Below are positions 1 to 10,469 of a stretch of 64,000 nt of DNA, in pieces (position 1 is the stretch's first letter; each line of letters begins with the position of its first letter). The stretch is taken from NCBI GenBank assembly GCA_027886175.1, contig JAJNNQ010000006.1:12282001-12346000 (forward strand), written 5' to 3'. Origin of the DNA: Phylloscopus collybita. Lineage: Eukaryota; Chordata; Aves; Passeriformes; Phylloscopidae. Both the position numbers and the translations under genes were made by a program. Under the pieces are notes generated by a model. The model was given only the letters and a program-made list of their open reading frames with translations, had not been told where the DNA came from and searched no databases.

Positions 1-571
1 TGCCCATACATTTTGTTTTCTAAGACTGCCTGTTATTATACAGCCAATTATTATTGGCTGTTATTATTATTAAGTGGCATAAGGAAGCCAAGCCACTCTG
101 TTCTTCAGGAATCCAGAGAAGACCACAGCCTTTGGAAGCCTAAATCATTTTATACTTCATCCACTAGAGTACATTGGTTTGCACTAGAATGCTGTGCCAA
201 AGTAAGTCGAAAAAGACAAATTCTGAAAATGCTGGACATGTTCCTGATACCTGCATGCACCTCCTGCTCTCAGCCTACTCCCACATCACTTTCAAGCAGG
301 GAGACAAAGCTCTGAACAAAAAACATACTCTATGTAAGAACACAGAGTATCTCAGCAAATTTGGGACACAAAGCTTTTCCAACAGCAGTGTATCAGCTCC
401 AACAGCACATGAGGTTAAGTTGGAGCATTCTATTTCAGTATGATTTTTGGTGGAAAAATAGTAATTTCTAGATCAATTACACAACAAACCAAACAAACCA
501 AAAGCAAAAATACCTAGTCCATTTTATCATGGTCTTTTTCAAATTAGGATGAACAGCTTCTAAGGTATTAC
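1..571 (-). other. TBC1D4: TBC1D4 intron 6, start only
   Basis: Non-coding, AT-rich intron sequence downstream of exon 6. It contains a perfect 9-bp inverted repeat at 40-61 and a short A/C-rich stretch near 480-512. The two open frames at 13-443 have no similarity I recognise and no splice context. Confidence 0.8.
40..61. repeat. Perfect 9-bp inverted repeat with 4-nt loop
   Basis: ACAGCCAAT, loop TATT, ATTGGCTGT. The arms carry CCAAT in opposite orientations. Confidence 0.85.
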
Positions 572-663
572 CTGAACACGTTCAAAAATGTCTGCTTGCT
601 CATTGTCAGTTAGCGATGACAGATGTCTCTGAATTACAAGTTTGGCTCTTGGTGGATAGAGTC
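572..663 (-). CDS. TBC1D4: TBC1D4 coding exon 6: helical linker after PTB2
   Basis: This 92-bp exon encodes two bases completing Gly and then 30 codons, from [20 protein letters not shown] to DIFERVQ (phase 1 to phase 0). The acceptor is TTCTTTTCCTAG and the donor is CAG|GTAATA. The sequence is essentially identical to mammalian TBC1D4 in this segment. It links PTB2 to the region holding the main Thr642-type Akt site, the calmodulin-binding region and the Rab-GAP domain, all encoded beyond the left edge. The next exon is not found in bases 1-571. Confidence 0.96.
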
Positions 664-2508
664 CTAGGAAAAGAACAGACCACTAAAGATTCTCAAATGA
701 TCTCTCAAAACACTTTTTGAACAAAATGACAGCAGAAGATATAAACCTGCATTTGAGTTTATACAAGTTAACTGTAAGACAGTTGTATATCCAGTGTATA
801 CATGATACAAAATAATTGAGGTTTTGCTAAACCACATGGCTTTGTCTCCTTTCTTTAGCAGCAAAAATATAACAACCAGAAGCAGCTAAGTGGCTGGCTC
901 CTGTGTAAAAGGTTGTGCTCCCTACCCCACCAATGGTTTCTGTCCTAATGCCAAGAGATCACTGACAGCTGGAAGCCTGACAACTGTATGGGAGAGGAGA
1001 AGGAAAGGAGCAGATCAGGGTTATAACAGGAGAGATAATCAATACATAGGACACTTGGAAGTTTTCAGATGCTTTTAACTGAAAAATTTAGATGCCTTTC
1101 TGCCCAAGGAGGGGATATGGTAGAGGTCATACCAGAGAACCAGACACTTTTAAAAGCAAGAACAGCAGAAAAGCTGTAAGAACAAAGGAAAGAATTTCTG
1201 ATACTCAGTAAAGTGCACATTCTGTCACAGAGGGAATTCAAGGAAGCTACAAACAGTGTGAGTGAAAACAAACCCCTCAAACCAGATCAAGATTTTTTTT
1301 TTCCATCTTAGGTAGATATCATTCATAGAAAATTACAATCAGAACAAATAAAAGCTTTTTTTCAAAATCATGCAGCTTTAGGTTTGATTTTGCTAAACTT
1401 CTAGACTCAAAGCAGAAGGATAAAAAAAGGAACACTAAAAAAAGTTTTTTAGTCACTAAGAAGAAAGTTTATGAAATTACTACTACAGTACTCTAGTTGC
1501 TGCCCTAAGAGAGATTTTGATACTGGGTACTTTTCAAGTTACTTACACTGCCTTATACAGCAGCCTCTAGAGTTTATAATTTACAGAAAACTTTCCCAGC
1601 TTAGCTTTGCCACTTCTGAATACTTGTTGTTAAACCTGGAAACTATAAGTCACAGCCTAGCAAAATTTCACCCCACTAGGATTTTACACTTGGCTTTTCA
1701 TCCACCAGAGGGAACCAAGTGGCAACAGTGACTTTCAATGAACGGGAGAACTGTAAATATCGAGCACCACCATAACCACACCAGAAAATACAAGACTATT
1801 TGCTTTTTATAACATACTTGCTTTTTTTTTTTCATTTTTTGCATAAAATACTTTGCAAGGACACATAGAAAAATTACTATAAAAATAGGAACTTAACTTT
1901 TTTTTAAAAAAACTTCTATCTTATATGACTTTTTGCATGTGTTATGGCATACATTTCCAGTGACACTACAAAACTTTGCCTATTCCTATCTGAAGTGAGG
2001 CAGTTGCCTTAACTTTCTTTATTGGATATTAATCTCCTAACTTAGAAATTTATTTTCCCATAATATAACTAGAGTTTAAAGTGTGTGAGGGAATAAACAC
2101 AAAGGAAAAAATAACCCCACAGAGGAAAGAAGGAACACACAGGAAAGATCCTTTTTGATCATGACTGCCTTTTTATGAGTCATTTTGAAAGCATGCAACT
2201 TGAGAAAAAAAAAAAACAAACCCAAAACAAACACCCAAACAAATGGAAGGTCAAATTGGTGAGTTTTGCTGCTTTGCTTAAGAAAGGTATGATGATGAAA
2301 CTGTATGCATTTATAACAGAAGCTACATTATATTCTGTTGCAGTATTGTTACTGCTAACATGCCACCTCAATACAGAGAATGCAAAATGACAGTAAGAAT
2401 TGCATACTGGGATACTTTTCCCTCTGCTCTTACATTGTCCAAGTTATTCCTCTAGAAAAATCTAGCAAACCACAAATCAGCAAATTAGAAGATAAACTCA
2501 GCTGCTAC
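664..2508 (-). other. TBC1D4: TBC1D4 intron 5
   Basis: This intron of about 1.8 kb is bounded by the exon 5 donor (2507-2508) and the exon 6 acceptor (664-665). It holds short T and A runs and a small A/C-rich patch at 2206-2244. I see no mobile element or further exon. Confidence 0.85.
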
Positions 2509-2641
2509 CTTCAATTCTTTCACAGAGTTTGTGCAACGAATGCATAGGGCAGGCCTCACACAGTTTAATCTGCGTCTTGGCATTTTGCAGGGCTGCAGCA
2601 GTGCTGAAGGCTTGCTTCAGGGTCAGCATTACCTCATCAAC
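2509..2641 (-). CDS. TBC1D4: TBC1D4 coding exon 5: PTB2 C-terminal helix and Cys-rich linker
   Basis: This 133-bp exon encodes 44 codons plus one base (phase 0 to phase 1). It begins [19 protein letters not shown], the amphipathic C-terminal helix that closes a PTB fold, then [19 protein letters not shown], a helical segment after PTB2. The acceptor is CCATATAG behind a pyrimidine-rich stretch. The donor AAG|GTAGCA is weaker than the others in this gene. The split glycine codon (G|GA) is completed by the next exon, which confirms the junction. Confidence 0.96.
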
Positions 2642-5174
2642 CTATATGGGAATGAGGGAAAAGAGTATATAAACAAAAATACATGCCATGTACATGAAAT
2701 TATATTTATAAATCACATCTCAGACAATTAAAGAAAAAGATAAAACCATCCAAAGCCATTTGCTGTTTTCTAAAGAGATCAAGGTTGAATTCCCAGCTTT
2801 CTGCCTTTTCTGTAGGCATCTGCCAGACAGTGTAATTTTGATGTTTAACTGCAGCAACTCAAGCTTACCGGGAAAGCATCCACTATTTTGTAAGCTGCAA
2901 GTGCAAATTTTGGCTTGAACATATGCTGGCTAAATAAAAAGCTTTAATTTCTTTTGCCTTAAGTCTCTGCTGTAAACGGCATATGTTCCCTCTTAACCTC
3001 TGTCCTCCCACCACTAAAGCATTTTAGCGCCAACCCCCACAGACACATCCCTGCTGCCAGACCGGAGCTCCCACAGCAGTTCACTCTTCTCCTGGATACC
3101 AGACTGCCTACCAGCCTCATTACAATCACTACATAGCCTGAAGTGCTACTGCCCTGCCCTGCCCTGCAGTCAGCCCTGATCTTTCCTCTGCCGCTGCCAC
3201 AAACACAGCAGTGCTATGTTCCCAAACACCAGCACTAGAAAAGCTCAGCTTGTATCTAAGAAAGGTTGAGTTCACAGCATTTATCCATATTCATTCAAAT
3301 ATGCTCCCAGACCTGGCATACAAAGCACTTGGAGCTCCCCTCTCTGTGTTTCAGGGGTATACAATGCTTATTACAAGCTGTTTGCTCGGTCTCAGCACTA
3401 GCAAGGAAAGAGAGAGACAGCAGCTTGAGAGCAATTTTAAGAACAAAATCAGTATTCTACTTCAGAATCAGGTCCTCACTCTGCTTGTTACTGTTTTCTA
3501 AGCAAGAAGAAGAAAACTGAAATATTTGAGACCAAAATCATGCAGTTTAACATTAAAAACATACAGATCTTTTTGAGGGTCTGTCACGTGGGGGGAAAGG
3601 GAAAAAAGGTAGAAGAGGAACCTGAATGTAGAAATTTGAACTAGTTTGTGTCCCAGTATGTCTAGGTTTGTTTTGTTAGCTTTAAACCTCACCATTTTAA
3701 GCATTACCAGTAATTTCTGGGTGCTTTCTCTTCTTAGCAATAAAGAACAACATTGAACAGTGAATGTCCATCTTACAGCATGGACTGGTAAGTTTTTTTA
3801 GTTGGCTACAATCCCTCTCCAATGCAAGGTCCAGAACAGTGCTAAACATACAGATTATGACTACCCTAAAATTCTAAGAACTATAGCACAAACTGTAACT
3901 AGGCTTAGGGCAAATATACACAAGCCTCCCAACACAGCTTGCTTGGCAGTGGAGAATCTGGAAAACTCTGCCCTGCCACAGTCAACCTGCCACCAGGATC
4001 CAAGTGATTGCATCTGGAAGTTGCTCAGGAACATTTATTTCACATTGCAGTGTGGGCATACCCACATGTATCAGTACTAGAATAAGCAAAGAGGTTCATA
4101 AAAACATGGGGGTTTTAGACACCACTTAAGCCTTTGAATTATGCATGGTCAGATTTATCAATAGGTCAGATGTAACATTTTCTTTTTGTACAATGATGAA
4201 TCTGATTTCATAGCAAATTCCTATTTTGACAAAAATGCAGCCTCAGCTGCCATTGTACATCTAGAGCTGTTAGCTTTTGAAGTTTTATTGATGTAAATCT
4301 ATTCACTCCAAAGCTAGTCAATGGGTTAACAAATTACATTTGCAGAGAGCTGGAAAAATGATTTTTAAGTTTATTTGAGAAAGAGTTAGCAGCCGTTTAC
4401 CAGCGCTAACAAACAAACAGAAACAAACGTGTTTCAGAACAGGAAACAATGTCTTTTAAAGTGTCACAGTTTTAAAATAAAAATGGAGTAGTAAAAATTA
4501 TTTCCTGTATGCATCTCACACTATTAAGCTACCTGTTATCAGTAAAATCAGTGGCATCTGGAACTTCAGTTAATTGACACATACTACATGCAATGTCCAA
4601 TGTACTTTTTTTATAGTTATATACATCCATGAATACTATGCTTTTCCTCTTCTGTGATCAGATGCGGCTATTTTCTTCTCCTGAGGAACTAAACAGACTA
4701 CAGGGAAAAAGCTAAAGCCAGATGCAGGCTTAAGATACAAGCAGGATCAGCCAGTAGTTTAAACCCTACCCTGAAGGGTATGTTTGGGTTTTATTATCAG
4801 GTTTGTTACTGATCCAACATATGTCTTTACATGTTTAATGAGGAATCAAGTCTCTGAACAGTTAGATTTGGAAGAGTTACAATCAAATACAGAGCCCAAA
4901 TATGCTCACAGTCCATGTGCACGAACACACCCATATGAAATCATCTATTTCTTATTGATATGTGCATCAGCAGGGTAGCAGGATGTGGCTGTGTATGAAC
5001 AGAATGCATGCATTTCCTATTGCAAATTTGCACATGCACAGCTGAGGCCTTGCACCTGGAGCAGATGTGAACACTGAGGCTCAGCTGACACAGCAGAATA
5101 ACAGACTCCTATACTTCAGGAAATGCCTTGGAAATGCTCTGATGAAATGGTTAGGATCACTAATAAATACTCAC
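2642..5174 (-). other. TBC1D4: TBC1D4 intron 4
   Basis: This intron is about 2.5 kb. A locally GC-richer patch at about 3000-3200 contains a short CCCTG repeat at 3151-3167. No transposon or additional exon is recognised. Confidence 0.85.
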
Positions 5175-5279
5175 CAGAGACTCACTTGCACACTGGAACA
5201 CATAGCAAACATACTGGCTTAACCCAGGTTCCACAGATTCCCGGCAAATAAAACCAAAATGATCAACGTGTTTTATACC
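5175..5279 (-). CDS. TBC1D4: TBC1D4 coding exon 4: PTB2 core
   Basis: This 105-bp exon encodes 35 residues, phase 0 to phase 0. It starts [15 protein letters not shown] and includes [13 protein letters not shown]. The acceptor is CTCTTTTAG, with a CACTAAT branch-site-like motif upstream. The donor is CTG|GTGAGT, a near-consensus 5' site. The motifs [11 protein letters not shown] and CYVFQC are hallmark PTB beta strands of TBC1D4/TBC1D1 proteins. The exon continues in frame from SSCSQ of the previous exon and into VDEVM of the next. A few substitutions against mammals are conservative. Confidence 0.97.
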
Positions 5280-5575
5280 CTAAAAGAGTTTAAAAACAGG
5301 ATTAGTGGGCTGTTTTATAAACAGATTTAGTTTCCAAAAATCTGAATTTTAAAATTTGAACTATAAATGCATACCCTTAATGATCTATTTTACAAGTAGT
5401 ATAATTATTTTTTAAATTGTTTTTTGTATTTAAGTTATATAAAGACCTTTATACAATCAAACCCAAAGTTATACAGCAATAAACCTGGACCAGAATTTAT
5501 TCCATTAGCAAAACTGGATTTTCAGGGAAGCAAACTAAAAACTGCTGGGTTGTTTCCTGTAACACATGTAAGGAC

Positions 5576-5584
5576 TACACACAT

Positions 5585-5631
<47 letters not shown>
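5576..5631. repeat. CA dinucleotide repeat joined to a 35-A run
   Basis: An AC-repeat of about 11 units with one interruption runs directly into 35 consecutive A. Lies in TBC1D4 intron 3. Confidence 0.95.
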
Positions 5632-5633
<2 letters not shown>

Positions 5634-8342
5634 AATGAGTGGCAACATATGGAATTCCAACTAAATTCTGAAATAAATTCTTTAAGACTGAGTTACCTAC
5701 CAGAAGTTTCAAGAATTACTACACATTACTACTGATACTTTTTTGTCAAGTACAACAGCTTGACAGGGAACACTGCTTTGCTAAAAACAGCACTGAGAAG
5801 ATCAAAGACAGCTGCTTCCTAAGAAGCACTATATTCCCAGTCTCAATTCATGGAACATGACTCACTATTGTTAAAGCTTTTGCCAATGCTTTTATCATCT
5901 GAGTATGGTAGTAGTAGATTTTCTCCAAATGAAAGCCTAATCCCTCAAGTTCAAATACAACAAAACACGGCTGCTTGGATCCATCTCCAAAGAAAACACC
6001 TATATCATAAAAGAGAGGAGGAGGCAAAGCAACTTGCCTGTCACTACAGAAAACACTCTAGACAAAATTGGAAATGCAGTACATGACATACTGAACATAT
6101 TGTCACTACATGCTGCTGTTTTCAAAAACAAAATCCAAAAGTCACATTTGTGCCACTTGAGAGGTGCAGAAGGTTGCTAAGATGACACAAATGGCATTAG
6201 TCGAACCATAGTCCAACTAATCTTGACTTCATTTGCTCATGACATATGAAGTTATATGCATAAAAGCATAAAATAAAAAAAGGTCAGATGTATGCACATG
6301 TTGATCTATAGAACAGTGAAGTGTTGACCTCTGTTTTGCAAGAAAATGTATTTATTAAAGGTGGTTTGGTGAGATGCCAGTTCCCTCCTTACTGCCAGTG
6401 CCTGAACAAGTCTACTGCTGTCTTGACTTCTCAGTCTCCACAGGAGAACATTTGAGGGGGGAGACAGATGTGACACTTGCCCTACTGAAGCACAAATAGG
6501 ACAGTGTGTTCCTAAATCAACAGTACCTCCATCATATTTCTTTAAGACGGTGGCTTTAAGAGGTCGTGACAAGAGAGTCACGTTTTCTCTTGTTCTGGGT
6601 TCCCTCAAGGGGAAGGCTGCAACAAGAAAACTTCAACTGCTATTTGATATCTGAGTTTAGACTGCATACAGAGGTTTATCATCAATTACATCTGCTGCTT
6701 GACAATTATAAGGAGTGTGGATAATTACTTGAATGCAGCAGCTCAACCATGTTTAAAAGCTATGGGATAAAAAATACCTTTAGCAGACCAGACAAAGAGA
6801 ATCCAGAATGCAAACTGGCAATAACATCTCCTTTTCATTGTTTGTAAAGCTTGGAAGGACAAATATTCCTAAGCCACAGTCCCACAATGCATAGTAAATC
6901 ACTGCCCTATAAATCCACAACAGAGGAGCCCTAGGGATAGCAGCAAGTTCTTAAAGGAAGTACTTAGGAGGTTTATGCAACCAATGCCTTGAACAAATTA
7001 ATATTTTATTTTGTTTGAACACAGAAACCCCTCGACTTCTCTAAAGTAACTGTTTTACATAAAAAAGGCTCAAACAAACAAACAAAACCCCCAAAGTGAC
7101 TGCCTTTTTGAGTTATTCAAGAATGCAAAGTAACAGAAGCTTTGCTTCAAATAAAAGTGAAGAGGTGGAGTGAAAAACACCTCCAAAGCCCAACACAGAA
7201 TTACCTGACACTATTTACTGTACAAAGTTATTTTCCTGAAGGAAAGCTGGGCCTTGGAGGTTTTCCATGGTCTTTTTGGTCACCATACTTTAAAGTCAGC
7301 AGAAAAAAGTTTGTCCCCGCTTAGGACTGTTTTGTTTGACTATTATAAGTATGTATATACAACCTAGGAGCCCAGTATCTAAAGTTGAAGTGTAACTTCA
7401 GTACATCCAAAAAGCAGGAGAAGACCCAAGTCGTCTGCAAATTCTGCTTTCCATACCTTTGCTTTAAGAATCATTTTGATCTGACTTTATTATAAAGCTA
7501 TAAGTACATTGTTTGATTATACAGCTATTATTATTGATTATACATCCATTATACATTGATTATACATACAATTCTGTTTTGCATTAGCTTTTTTACTCTA
7601 CCAAAAGCAATACAAACTGCAGTTAAAATGTACAGTTAATTTAAGGACTTGGACCTTTAGCTGGTAGCTCAACACTCCACTTGAGTTATAAGTATTGCCT
7701 AATTCTTAATTTGTCTAAGCATTGGTAGCCCAGTTATGCAAGAGCAGACTTGTTATTAGCACTAAAATGAATACACTTGGGGGTGAAATACAGGTTTAGA
7801 GAATGCCAAAAGTGTACTTTAAACTAGAATAATCATGTTTAAGGAGGCCTGAAGTGATGATGTGGCATGGCAAATGAAAAGAGATAATAAAGTAATACCA
7901 CAAACCAAAAAGTGTCTGTAGTAACTGGTGCTGAACAAGAGCAAGATGGAAAGGTGAGCCTTGACATTTAACTTTACAAGAAATCGTTATTTATTACTGA
8001 ATATAGCTAGGTACACCTATTGCCATATTCTCCAGAAGAAATGACTCAGGTGAACTGCTGTTTTCCTGAGGGCTTGATCTGATGCTCTCCTCCTTTCATT
8101 CTGAAGGCTTTCAGGAACTCAGAAACAGTACACTTAGAGCATCCTAAATGAGATTAAACTGCTCCCAAAAACATATCCAGTACTCTCCCAAAACAGAACA
8201 ATTTATACTTTTTGGCTGATGAGTGATTGAAGTTGCTGCTATTACACAGCTCAGACTGGTAATTCGTACTGACATTTTCTGGATTTTTCTAGAAAAAGAA
8301 TTCTACATTTCTTTTTATCTCCTGCCTATAGACCAGCAAGGC

Positions 8343-8370
8343 ATTTGTTCTTCACAGCTGAAGAACAAAT
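8343..8370. repeat. Perfect 12-bp inverted repeat, 4-nt loop
   Basis: ATTTGTTCTTCA, loop CAGC, then its exact complement. It lies about 50 nt downstream of the exon 3 donor in the TBC1D4 pre-mRNA. Confidence 0.9.
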
Positions 8371-8420
8371 AAAATCTTTTTCTCCTGATGATCTACGTAT
8401 TGCTTCTTATTAATGCTTAC

Positions 8421-8510
8421 CTGAGAACACGAGGAGATATCTTTAAAATTTTTTTCAAATACAACAGATTTGGTATCTGGACTGATGAGGTTAACTTCAA
8501 ACCTTCCAAC
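8421..8510 (-). CDS. TBC1D4: TBC1D4 coding exon 3: PTB2 core strands
   Basis: This 90-bp exon encodes 30 residues in phase 0, starting [20 protein letters not shown] and ending at SSCSQ. The acceptor has a good polypyrimidine tract (TTTTTCTCCCCTTTAG) and the donor is CAG|GTAAGC. It joins in frame to the preceding exon (..RTMLFQ | VGRFEV..) and differs from the remembered mammalian sequence at only about two positions. It supplies core beta strands of the second PTB domain, a phosphotyrosine-binding-like protein or lipid interaction fold. There is no internal stop. A perfect 12-bp hairpin lies about 50 nt downstream of its donor. Confidence 0.97.
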
Positions 8511-9866
8511 CTAAAGGGGAGAAAAATAAATTTAATATATGACTGTCTTGGGGGCATAGCATTTTCAGCAACAAAAATGTCAGAATCTCGCCCTTTCTTG
8601 TTCACATGGAGTACCTTTTGGCACAACAGCTTAGTCAGCAGGAAGAAGGGTGCCAGGGTGCTGTAATTCTGCCTATGTTGAGTAAGAATATTTCAGAAAG
8701 AACAATACACTCAGTTGAATAACAAAAAAGTACTTGGAAAAACACAGCTTTTCTCCCCCCTCCAACTCCCCCCTCCCCCTCTTTTTTTCTTCAAGTTATT
8801 ATAGTCCAAAGATCACGTTTGACAGACAATACTAAAACCTTAGGAAACCATGTGGCTAAATTAAATGCTGGGGAAAAAAAATGGAGTTCTTGGTTTTTAA
8901 ATTATACCATAGATTAGCTGAGAAACTAAGATGATACTTTTTGGTTTGTACTAACTTCAAATGAGAAAGAAAAGGTTCTGTAGCAAACTATCTTTCAGCT
9001 TTCCCAAACTGCTTCTCAAGCCCATGGAATTTATTCTACAGACCACAGAGATTTTGTCAGCTAAATCCTTTCATTATTAGTGATAAGCTGTGGCTTTCTG
9101 AAGAGCAATGCATTGTCACTTCAGATATCATTTCCCCAAGAAAATAAAAAACAAGAATGATCCTTAAAACAAATGGAAAGACAAAATCCAGGCATTTAGC
9201 CCACTGTTATTTTAAGGTCCAAAGATTTTTCCTTTTATGGGTCACCTCCTTTATGTGTCCTTCTGTTTTCACAAAAAAGGTTCCAAAGATGTGAAATGCA
9301 CTTCAGACAAGAGAAGAAATAACCACCGGAGTCTGAAGGAAGAAGCCTTCAGTGCAGAGATGTTTGAATACTCATCTGATAAAGAGGAGACATTAATACA
9401 AATTATCAAAAAGAGGCTGGCTCCAACACAAGGGTTGGAGTCACACATTGGAAGTCTTATGTGAAGTTTTTTTTTTCTTTTTAAGTGCATAAAAAATAGG
9501 TTTTGTTGCATGGTAATCTTCATTAATTCTCTTTTTGAAACAATATTCATGTTTTTCAGCTAGGTTCTAAATATCACAACCAATCTAGAACTGCATATAA
9601 AATAATTATTTCAGTAAAAACTATACTCCTCTGATTACTCCATAAATAATTACTTTTTCTTAAAATTTGCCTGAGCTCATGAGTCGAGGTGAAAAGTCCA
9701 GCTGCTTGTGTTCCCCCCTTTTAGGAACAGATACAAAAATATTTATGACAAATCACGAAGCCATACTGGATCCATATTGCTTATCTTGCACAACTTGTCT
9801 CAAAGTGCACAGGGGAAGAAGATAAGGTACCAAAACCAACAGGAAATTTCTCGTCCTAGAACACAC
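8511..9866 (-). other. TBC1D4: TBC1D4 intron 2
   Basis: This intron of about 1.36 kb includes a C/T-only tract at about 8753-8792, between exons 2 and 3. Nothing else is recognised. Confidence 0.85.
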
Positions 9867-10469
9867 CTGGAACAACATTGTCCTGTTCTTCTCAGAATCA
9901 GAGGGCTGAACGTGGCTGGGTGCGCTGGCGTGCCTCCTGCGGGACTGTGTTTTCAGGTTTGTGTCGTGAACCCTTCTCTGCATCACCGCAGTGACACTGC
10001 TGCACCGGGAGCGGAACTCCTGCTGCTCGTCAAAGCCAGAGTCCTCTAAAATCCGCTCTGGAAAGGAGCCACGAGTGCTGGCCAGGTTGGTCAAGTTGGT
10101 CTGGCTGCCAATTGTAAACATTGCAGCGTGCCCTGAAGTGCTGTTCGGGCTGTCCAGCTCCTCAAAGGGGCTGTCCAGAGGAGAAGCTGGCACATTTTCT
10201 TCACACAGGGGCAAGTCCAAACTCGACTCATTGTTCCGCTGCTCGTTTAACAGCTTCAGGCGCTGGCGCTCATGAAGGCTGAATTTCTCTATGCAGTCGT
10301 CAATTAGTGTGGAGGGAGCTTTCTTGTGAGCCACTGTCACCTTTCCACAGTACAAGACCTCAAACTTTTGAGAGTCATAGAAGGCATCTTCACTATCCTT
10401 ACTTGGTTTGGCATCTTCTTTCAGTGCTGCTTTGGAGACTTGCCTTATGCTGCTGATGACATCAGGAAC
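9867..10469 (-). CDS. TBC1D4: TBC1D4 coding exon 2: phosphorylation/14-3-3 loop and first strand of PTB2
   Basis: This 603-bp exon encodes exactly 201 residues, phase 0 at both ends. The acceptor is CCTTAG just right of 10469 and the donor is CAG|GTGTGT at 9866. It opens with [10 protein letters not shown], matching human TBC1D4 from about residue 167. Exon residues 37-63 ([17 protein letters not shown] onward) look like the first strand of the second PTB domain. A long polar Ser-rich stretch follows, then [17 protein letters not shown] and two Akt-type RxRxxS sites: exon Ser158 (RSRCSS, codon 9996-9998) and Ser182 (RRRHAS, codon 9924-9926). These correspond to human Ser318 and Ser341, which are insulin-responsive phosphosites; Ser341 is a 14-3-3 binding site. 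Ser182 is followed by A-P, as in 14-3-3 ligands. The middle of the loop (residues 75-135) is the most diverged part. Numbering as exon 2 is by analogy with human. Confidence 0.97.

Larger units (their letters stand above)
5280..8420 (-). other. TBC1D4: TBC1D4 intron 3
   Basis: This intron of about 3.1 kb contains a CA repeat fused to a 35-A run (5576-5631), a GATTATAC-type short tandem duplication around 7515-7570, and a perfect hairpin at 8343-8370 close to the exon 3 donor. The 100-codon minus-strand frame at 6306-6608 matches nothing I recognise. Confidence 0.85.

Noticed and set aside
6306..6608. 100-codon minus-strand frame in intron 3
   Set aside because: No similarity to any family I know, and inserting it between exons 3 and 4 is unnecessary because those exons already join in phase with continuous homology.
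9708..10275. Plus-strand open frames over the TBC1D4 exon
   Set aside because: They are antisense shadows of exon 2, which has clear homology, splice sites and phase on the minus strand.
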